Positions 56,763 to 64,000 of a DNA stretch of 64,000 nt are shown piece by piece (within the stretch, counting starts at the first letter, position 1; the number at the start of each line of letters is the position of its first letter). The notes below the pieces were generated by a model. That model was not told the DNA's origin. It saw nothing but the letters and a program-made list of their open reading frames with translations, and did no database searches. Position numbers and translations under genes: made by a program. Source of the stretch: Reticulitermes speratus (taxonomy: Eukaryota; Arthropoda; Insecta; Blattodea; Rhinotermitidae); assembly GCA_021186555.1 (NCBI GenBank), contig JAJKFL010000039.1, positions 14,364,733 to 14,428,732 on the forward strand, given 5' to 3'.

Positions 56763-56896
56763 CGGAAAATACGATTTCACATATATGCGATCAACTAATT
56801 TAGACACATTTAGGAAAATGCAATTTCATTTATATGCGATCAGCTAATTTAGACACGCCTCGGAAAATGTCACTGCACTCAACTAATTTAGAAACA
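56763..56896 (+). repeat. 49-bp tandem repeat, about 2.7 copies
   Basis: The unit GGAAAATRCRATTTCAYWTA TATGCGATCARCTAATTTAG ACAC recurs at 56763, 56812 and 56861. The first copy is preceded by CAGTCCTCGTTATACGCC, which looks like a DNA-transposon end, so the array may lie at the edge of a MITE. Confidence 0.75.
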
Positions 56897-58112
56897 ATAA
56901 AAGGGCCGGGTAAGAGCGGAGTTGAGTCACGGCGTGAGTCAGATCACATTTTTCCGTAAGAACAATGTTAAAGGTGACGTTTCGTGTTTCATTTAGCATG
57001 GATTTAAGAAGACAAGGACGGTTTCCACTTAGCCTCACCAAATCACACTGTAACATGTACTTCGCAGTGTCGTTACTTGCCGAATTCACCTCAGGGCGTC
57101 TACCGTCGTTTCCGCCGGCCGCATGTAAAATAAATTGACGCTCATAGGCAAAGTAATTTCGATTTGTTCGATTTCACCCTACGTGAACTGATTCTGGAAA
57201 ACAACTACCACATAAATAGATGAGTGTGTTTTATAAGCGTGTCTTCCCAGCTCCATGAGAAGGTGCAGACAGACAACCGATTAATATTTATGTTAAAGTT
57301 TTTAATAATATCATTTTTAGTTAAACTTAGCTGTTTATGCTAGTCAGCATGTAGAACATCCAAATACAGCTTTTAAACTGTTTATTTTTACTTACAGTTC
57401 TTGTATCGCCGCAGGGAAATCCAGAAGTATTCATTACGACCAGCCCGGTCGAGTTCACGTAATTATAGTGGTTAAATATTGTGATGAATAAGATACGAGA
57501 AACATTATACTCTAATAATCATTATTGCTGTCTTATCACCTTGTCCTGATATGGCTCCTAGCTTGGCCTACGGACAGTCTCTCTCCGTGTCTATAATTTC
57601 CGCCTTCCGTTTAATACGCCACCAAAAAAATGTGATCAGAATCGGAGATCAAGAAATGACCACGATGACGCCTAACTGACCGTCACTAGTTTTACTGCTA
57701 ATACTAAGCAACTCTCTGGTAGTAAAACCGGAAGATCCAACGCCGCTATTAGACCAAAGCCGACCAATGTCCGCTTCTGAGTAAGTCCTACCTACTTACC
57801 TCCCAACCTCAAAACCAATTTGACAACATGACAATGTGACAGAAACTACGACAATCCTCAACCAGGACTGTCAGTATTCCGGCCGAGATATGAACCGTGT
57901 ATCTCCAGACTGTGATTGACACGCACTGCCGCTTGAACCAGCCTGGTTGGCCGTGTAAATTTATATATTTGTATCAATTAGTTCCGTTAATGAAGTGAAA
58001 CTACAGGATGGACATTCCTGTCACAAATTCAAATCAGAAAACGATATCAACATCCCGAAATAGAAACTGCCTTCAGGATCAGCAGCTCGACTGTTACCAG
58101 GTGTTAGTGCAA
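56897..58112. other. CpG-rich intergenic stretch, nothing recognised
   Basis: CpG is common throughout (for example 57080-57190, 57550-57680, 57725-57780). No exon, repeat family or RNA gene was recognised. Confidence 0.4.
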
Positions 58113-58410
58113 AGGTAAAGGTACAAGTACAGTCTCTGTGCACGTCATGAAGACATATGGGGAGGGTGGAGGTATAACTCCACTCTCGTTCTTAACCTCG
58201 GCACTAGATAAAGGTAAACGGCCAGCTTCACGAACCAGCCGCTTTATCCCAGATGAAAGAGCCCATTGAACAGGAGACTGCGAGGGACCCGAAGCCGGCG
58301 TGGACGCTTTGGAGAAAAGAAATATGTTTTGCCTCTTTCGGGAATCGAGTCAAGATTCCTCGAGAGTCTAGCCCGTAGCACAGCGTATACAGCCTAAGCT
58401 GCATCGAACC
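58113..58410 (-). repeat. Family-1 SINE
   Basis: Minus strand: head near 58410, B-box region GACTCGATTCCCGAAAGAGG (58337-58356), body TCCACGCCGGCTTCGGGTCC, TGGAGTTATACCTCCACCCT and a GTACCTTTACCTTTG tail. Moderately diverged. Confidence 0.8.
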
Positions 58411-58916
58411 CGAACAATATAAAAAGTTTCAAATAAATTACTTCCTGACACACAAGCAAAGATTATTAACGGGATTTCAAGACGGGGTTGAGGAGATAGT
58501 ACACTTTAGCACGAAGCAGCAGTTTTATCTGTTCTTAACAAGGAGGAAACAGGTGACTGAGTCAGTTTCCCCCGCGCGAGCATGTGTCACATAACATCAC
58601 ACACATCTGCTATGATCACGTCTAATAAAATGAACCTACATTTAGTTTGATATATAGATTCATCTTCGTTCATCGGCCAGAACTTACGACACTATCACCT
58701 ACGTAATCTACACTTCCCTTCACATAGCAAATTTAAAAGGGGAAGTCCCTCCAACGAAGACTCAAGCAAATCTTCCGCAAGGATCTCGAATTTGGATAGG
58801 CCTAAGGTAAGGAGGGGTTGTTTTCAATTGGATAAATAAGGGTTATGACGATAAGTTGATAATGATAGCCACAAACAATGGGAGGAAAATTCACGGACAC
58901 TTAAACGTGGAACACC

Positions 58917-59198
58917 TTTTTTTTTTTTCTGTGGCGCAACAGTCCAAATTTGGGCCCAGGCCGCCTCATTGTTGAGGTTTCTAAATCACACACAATTAGA
59001 CACACACACACATATACACACACACACCCGGTAGGGCTCCTCTGAAAGAGCGATCAGCTCGTCGCAGAGGCTGCTACCTACGCAACACACAACAAACACA
59101 AAAGACGAACATCCATACCCTCATTGGGATTCGAACCCGCGATCCCAGCAATCGAGGGCCGCCGACCTACGCCTTAGGCCGCACGGCCACCAGGATCA
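58917..59198 (-). repeat. tRNA-derived SINE, family 4, with poly-A tail
   Basis: Minus strand: head GGTGGCCGTGCGGCCTAAGG with B box GGGTTCGAATCCCAATGAGG, a CA/TG-rich middle (58988-59026), and an end GGACTGTTGCGCCACAG followed by A11 (plus T-run at 58918-58928). The tRNA-like head is well kept. A short ACACCT repeats at both sides may be the duplication. Confidence 0.8.
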
Positions 59199-59461
59199 GC
59201 ACACCTATTGTTACATGATATATTTCAGGCTGGGCCTAGTCTAAAAGACAAACAGAATAAGGCAAACTGGGTGGAAATTAAAAATACGACAGCAAATGCG
59301 AGATATGAAGTGACATGAGTAATAATAAGAAAGGTGTATTTTTTAATGACGATATCAACTGCTAGGATCAGTCCTACAGTCGGTGGTAGATGAAAGAAAT
59401 ACGAGTATGTAGCATTGGTGGACTGATACTGACAGAGATATTTCACTAACAAATTCATGAA

Positions 59462-59610
59462 CTCTGTTGAGCAGAGTCCTTCCTGACAAGTTGACCGTCG
59501 TTCAGCCGGTCATGAAATTTATCATTACTTTACTGAACCCAAGTTTCATTACAGTCTTCCCAAGACAGTACGCGTCACTGGACCTTATCCAGAGCCAGTA
59601 CAATCACGTC
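59462..59610 (+). repeat. Candidate SINE, family 5 (pair with 63590)
   Basis: GCAGAGTCCTTCCTGACAAG, then CGTTCAGCCGGTCATG, then CGCGTCACTGGACCTTATCC. The same order occurs at 63590-63735 with GATCGCTCAGTCGGTCAAGG, which looks like an A box. Two diverged plus-strand copies define a unit of at least 140 bp that I do not recognise. Confidence 0.5.
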
Positions 59611-59737
59611 CACACAGTCAACCCATATTCATCGTATTTACTTCACTGTTTCATGGATGCTGTCAGTAGCTCAGGCCCGATAGTACCGAATGGTAAGATG
59701 ACTGGAAATGTAGAAGTGGTCGTGGCATATTTTTAAG

Positions 59738-59962
59738 TAGTCATCGGACTACGGGCTGGACGATCTGGAGTTCGAATACTGGCAGAGGCAAGAACTTTTT
59801 CCCCTCTCCAAAACGTCCAGACCGGTTCTGGGACCCACCCCACTTCCTATTCAATGAGTCCCAGGGTTTTATCCCGGGTAAAAAGCGGCTAGGGTGAGAA
59901 GTTAACCACTCACCTCCATCTAGTGCCGAGGTTAAGAATGAGCGGAGCTATACCTCTGATAG
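59738..59962 (+). repeat. Family-1 SINE, truncated
   Basis: ACTACGGGCTGGACGATCTG, B-box-like GAGTTCGAATACTGG, CGTCCAGACCGGTTCTGGGA, CACTCACCTCCATCTAGTGC, GGAGCTATACCTCTG. The tail is missing. Confidence 0.85.
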
Positions 59963-60187
59963 TTCCATATACCCCTACGGCGTGGAAAAGACAAATTTAC
60001 AGTGGCGTGCCCCGTCACTTGCCTGCAGGGAGTCAGGAAATACACAACAATCCTGTCATGATGCAGGTCTCCGGGTTTACATCTGGGACCTCTCCAATTG
60101 AAGTGGGACTGCTAGACACTCGACCACAACTTTCAATCCTGTTTATGTTCGTTCCGTTTCAATATTATATTCTCATCTAGACGTATG

Positions 60188-60479
60188 GTGCGCCGAGATA
60201 GCGCAGTCGGCATAGCGACTTACTAGGGGCTGTACGGTTGGGGGATCGAATCCCGGTGAGAACGAGATTTTCCGCACCCCTCAAGACTGGCTCTGGGGGC
60301 CCACCCAACCTCCTAAACAATGGTTACCGGGTCTGTTTCCCTCAGGGTAAAGCGGCCGGGGCGTGGCGTTGACCACCCACCACCATCCAGCGCCAAGGTT
60401 GCAGGAGGAGGAGTAGACCTATACCTCTACTCCCCGTCTGGGCCTTCATGGCCTGCTATAGGGTGACCTTTACCTTTAC
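60188..60479 (+). repeat. Family-1 SINE, full length
   Basis: 292 bp with the perfect 14-bp duplication CATCTAGACGTATG (60174-60187 and 60480-60493). A box GATAGCGCAGTCGGCATAGC, B box GGGATCGAATCCCGG, tail ACCTTTACCTTTAC. Perfect flanks suggest recent insertion. Confidence 0.93.
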
Positions 60480-60659
60480 CATCTAGACGTATGATCCCCA
60501 GTGGTCTCTTATATCAAGGTTTCAGACCATCATTTATGTATTTCTTATCTCCCCTGTGCTTGTAACACAAAATATTCATAGGTTATAAACCATTTTGTTA
60601 CTACTGCCACATACTGACACTCTGGAGATCATCAGGCTACAGACACGCTGAAGCTCCTT

Positions 60660-60760
60660 CTTATTACAGGTTCTCAAAGCCCTGATTCTGAAGATGGTTG
60701 TCTTCTGGGTATATGACCCCGCGTAAAATGGTAGCTTATTTCAGACATTCTGAAGGAACC
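60660..60760 (+). repeat. Hairpin-family relic
   Basis: CTGAAGATGGTTGTCTTCTGGGTATATGACC combines the CTGAAGATGG core with the CTTCTGGG-TATGAC outer end motif of the hairpin family. Too short to say more. Confidence 0.3.
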
Positions 60761-61343
60761 TTCTACCTCCCCTTCTAGGGCAGAATAAACTACCATAAAG
60801 ACGGACGTAGCAAGGCCCTCTGAAAGGTAAGTAACGAGCTGTCAGACTGTGCGGTGCCACACACCAATTTTCACAGTCCTCTTTGTTACGTAAGCATTAC
60901 TACGCACAAAGAAACAAAACAGAACTGCGAAGTTTTGGTAGTACAGAGAAACAAAGAAAGGATACACGCAGGAGGAGCCATTCAATATGCGATATATCCC
61001 TTGCACTTGCTACACCAATATTGAAATATGTCCGCCGTCTACACAACACTTTGCCCTTTCTTTCTAGAGTCACCCTTCAAAATCTCATTTTATACTTCCA
61101 ATATAAAATGAACAAGAGAGACAGCGAGGCATAACTCAACGCGACTCCATGCTGCATACACACCACATATTATAAAATTAAAGTAGTACTGAATATGGCG
61201 CTCAAGCGACATCTGCCGACATAAAAAGAACAACGCGTTTTAAAGTGTGAATCATCGCAAGAATGAACTAAGGGACAGGCTATTCATTTTAAAAGACGTT
61301 TAAGACAGCCGACCCAGCTACAGAACACGAGTATCGGCGAAAC

Positions 61344-61505
61344 TCCAATGGGTAACCGGGGCTCTCTTCCCGTGGGGTAAAGCGGCCGTGGCGTGTGGCT
61401 GACCATTCACCTCTCACGAGTGCCGTGGTTAAGAATGAATGGAGCCGAACTCCATTCGCCCTATGTGCCTTCATGGCGTGTACAGGGACAACTGTACCTT
61501 GACCA
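61344..61505 (+). repeat. Family-1 SINE, 3' half
   Basis: CCAATGGGTAACCGGGGCTC, GTAAAGCGGCCGTGGCGTGT, GGTTAAGAATGAATGGAGCC, GCCTTCATGGCGTGTACAGG, with a GTACCTTGACC end that runs into the (TAC)n array. Confidence 0.85.
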
Positions 61506-61519
61506 CCGCTATCACCACC

Positions 61520-61672
61520 GCCACTACTACTACTACTAACGCTAATACTACCAACACCGCTACTACTACTACTACTACTACTAATGCTAATACTACTACC
61601 ACCACCGCGACTACTACTGCTAATACTACTGCTACTACTACTACTACTACTACTACTACTAACTACTACTAC
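61520..61672. repeat. (TAC/GCTAATACTAC)n microsatellite
   Basis: Mostly TAC/CTA triplets interrupted regularly by GCTAATACTAC and CACCGC. It follows a SINE tail directly. Long Thr/Asn or Leu frames in it are artefacts. Confidence 0.95.
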
Positions 61673-61678
61673 TACCAG

Positions 61679-61870
61679 GCCGTGTACGGCTCAGACGGTT
61701 AGTGTCATAGCTGTTGCTGCGGAGGTCCGGTTTCGATCCCAGGTCAGTCAATGTGGGATTCGTAATGGACACGATGGCATTAAGACAGGTTTCTCTGAGC
61801 TCTGCGGTTTTCCCCAGTCAGCATCATTCCACCAATTCTCCACACTCACGTTTTGCTCATCTACCACCAA
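61679..61870 (+). repeat. tRNA-derived SINE, family 3, diverged
   Basis: GCCGTGTACGGCTCAGACGG, B box GGTTTCGATCCCAGG, TGGGATTCGTAATGGACACG, GGTTTCTCTGAGCTCTGCGG, TTCCACCAATTCTCCA. Same order as the copy at 51275-51546. No A tail is preserved. Confidence 0.8.
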
Positions 61871-63589
61871 CCTTATACAGCCTAATCTTCGCACAACAAC
61901 AATTCATATATTTAGTGTAGAACGCTAAACATAACAGCAGTCCCAGCAAGTCGGCTCAAGCAGTACCGCCTTCAGACTTGTATTCGTGAGAAGCCCCGTT
62001 CGGTCGGAACTAACAGGACTGAGATTTTTCGTGGTTTACGTCAGTTACCCCAGGAAAATTCCGAGATATTAATGCTATCTTAAATTACTCCACAAGTGCT
62101 ATCTTCCATACCATTTTCAGTTTACTGTCATCCCAAACACTCAGTGCCATGTATTGGCAGACAGTGTCGTTAAACTAAACTACAAATAAACAAGACAACA
62201 GCGAAGAGCCAATTAGAGATAGGCCTACTGAGTGGGTAACAGCAACACAATACATACACAGTAACACAGATAACAAAATAACACACTCTATATGAACTTA
62301 ATAATGCCTAAAATCCGGATGAACAATAATTAAATTCAATTAAATTCAATGGGTATTTATTAACGTGCAGACTTAACAGCACAAGTGCCAATTACAAAGC
62401 CAGCACAAAAGCACAAATAAAATACAAAACAGTACAAATAAACAAGACAAAACACTAAAGAAACAAAACAAATATGTAGTAAAACAATATAAAAGAAGTA
62501 CTGGGGCAGAAATCCAATACCTGACAGAACATAGATGACTTGATTTAAAAACGTCGCAGTGACCGAACTACAGCGTCGAGTTCAAGATTTACATTAATAA
62601 CTAATTATTAATCAAAACAGACCTACCATTGAATATACAAGTATCCCTACTGATGGCATAATAATAATAATAATAATAATTTAGATGAATAATACTACAA
62701 TACTCGCTGTATTTTTTATTTGAAGTATAACTTACGACGCTGCCAGTGTCACAGATTATGCAGCGTCGTTGGTATGGTGACCGTAAATGATGAATGGGAA
62801 GGCTATGGAACTAAGTGGTAGTGGCTTAACCAAGACACCATATCGCCATTTGCCTGGAGATACTGACAGACAGACAGACAGAATGACCGGGTACAAGTCA
62901 AAATTCCAATTCGGTACCAATACAAATCTAGAGCATTACCGCTAAACTAACCTGCTCACTTGTACTCATTGTGTAGTTTTCCCTTTATGGTGTCCCTGAA
63001 CATGAGAGCTGTCACGCGTAATACCGGCTGATGCAGGCTTTTCATACGATAAAGCTGCCGTGCTCGGGGACACGATAAAGGCGACAATCAATACAGTTTT
63101 ATTTCAGTTGAAGTGTATGGTCACATACAGTCTATTTTATGTGCTGGTAAATGGCCAGGAATGTGCCTTATTCACAGATATAACTATGCTGTTAAATGGC
63201 AAAATAAACTTATGTTGCGTCGTTTTTGTGAAAATAGCGCGAAACTATGCTAGATCTACCAACACTTCCCTGTAAAATGCACACTGATTACACAGGCAAG
63301 TGCGTCAGCTTTGTGCCACTATTGCAGAACACGAACAGAATGGGGTAAAGTTTAATAAACACAATGACAATTGCAAGACAATGCCAACTGCTGCCAAGAC
63401 AGTTTACATGTGTCCGGACCGGGGAGAGGAGCGCCCCATATTAAACTAACTCGGAACCCAAAACAGACGTACAGGAAGGTGTCAGTGTGCTTTCCTTTTT
63501 ATTGAAGTTAAGGCTATTTCAGACAGACTAGTGTTTGGAGTGTTGCTTATTTCCAATCAAACAAAATGTTCATAAGTAATTAACTAACC
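61871..63589. other. Stretch without recognised gene
   Basis: Includes a short (AAT)n run (62659-62684), an A-rich segment (62400-62490) and a CAGA repeat (62870-62881). No exon or repeat family was recognised. Confidence 0.45.
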
Positions 63590-63735
63590 ACATGCAGCAG
63601 AGTCCTTCTTGAAACCGTAACGATCGCTCAGTCGGTCAAGGTACTCACCGCCTCTTATGCAACCCGAAATTTAATTCCTGTATTCATGACACTGCGTCAC
63701 TGGACTCTATCTTGAGCCAGATGAATCTAGCACAC
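63590..63735 (+). repeat. Candidate SINE, family 5 (pair with 59462)
   Basis: GCAGCAGAGTCCTTCTTGAA, GATCGCTCAGTCGGTCAAGG (A-box-like), AAATTTAATTCCTG (weak B box), TGCGTCACTGGACTCTATCT. Collinear with 59462-59610. Confidence 0.5.
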
Positions 63736-63812
63736 CTTCATGCCTCTTCTTTGAATAAAATAAAAGTACCGTAAAACAAAACTGCATTTATTGTATAACA
63801 ATATTCTGTCAA

Positions 63813-63856
63813 TAATAAGCTACATGTTTCGGCCCAAAGGTAGCTTAATCTTATTA
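63813..63856 (-). ncRNA. Hammerhead-like module, degraded core
   Basis: Minus strand: outer stem TAATAAG/CTTATTA (7 bp), ATTAAGC where CTGANGA is expected, a weak stem II ending GGGCC, GAAAC, ACATGT, A. Any inverted partner would lie beyond the right edge. Confidence 0.4.
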
Positions 63857-64000
63857 GTCAGTTACAAAAACACAACGGGATGGCCGTCATCAAACCAGCT
63901 GCGGGTAGGCAAGCTTATAACATCAATCAATATAAGAATATCAAAAGGAAAATAATTGAACGTCACAATATGCTAAAATCAAAATTCAACAATATTCCCC

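Noticed and set aside
61439-61928. Thr/Asn-rich and Leu-rich frames
   Set aside because: Produced by the (TAC)n array running into a SINE.

Overview
The window looks like nuclear DNA of a large-genome insect, most likely a cockroach or termite (Blattodea; possibly Periplaneta, a call made from memory of repeat families). The reasons are AT-rich introns of many kilobases, zinc-finger genes with a short acidic leader exon, RTE-type LINE copies, at least four tRNA-derived SINE families, and mariner, Tigger and hAT fossils. No bacterial operon, CRISPR array or rRNA gene is present.

Three host genes are visible, all on the minus strand. (1) A C2H2 zinc-finger gene has a leader exon at 4671-4814 and a terminal exon at 1-817 that runs off the left edge. 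(2) A second, very large C2H2 gene has a leader exon at 18301-18588 and a 2.4 kb exon at 13693-16094. It carries about 21 fingers in two arrays separated by a Q/H-rich linker, with one apparent frameshift in finger 2. (3) A Sosondowah (SOWAH) ankyrin-repeat gene has at least four small exons spread over 27 kb (49149-49221, 39548-39810, 24316-24458, 21727-21930); its 5' exons were not found. CpG-richer blocks near 10.1-10.5 kb and 18.6-19.4 kb sit where promoters of the two zinc-finger genes would be expected.

The most unusual content is a scattered set of short RNA-like modules with the signature of hammerhead ribozymes: CTGANGA, a 4-6 bp stem, GAAAC, a short palindrome, then the return strand of an outer stem. 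They resemble the small stem-III-reduced hammerheads known from Penelope-like retroelements, but no Penelope reverse transcriptase is present. About a dozen copies are recognisable. Most come as inverted pairs, always left copy on minus and right copy on plus, so that their 5' sides face each other. The best pair (48379-48881) has intact-looking cores on both arms, is flanked by a 13-bp direct repeat, and lies in the SOWAH intron. A related hairpin family (CTTGAAGATGGG...GTCCCAAAA) shows the same paired arrangement.

The remainder is mostly intron and intergenic sequence filled with repeats. From 1 to about 39 kb it is CpG-poor and carries old DNA transposons, RTE pieces and decayed SINEs. From about 42 kb to the end it is CpG-richer and dense in younger-looking SINEs, including SINEs nested in SINEs. 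A fragment of mitochondrial cytochrome b (NUMT) lies at about 56.1-56.3 kb. Several micro- and minisatellites are listed separately.
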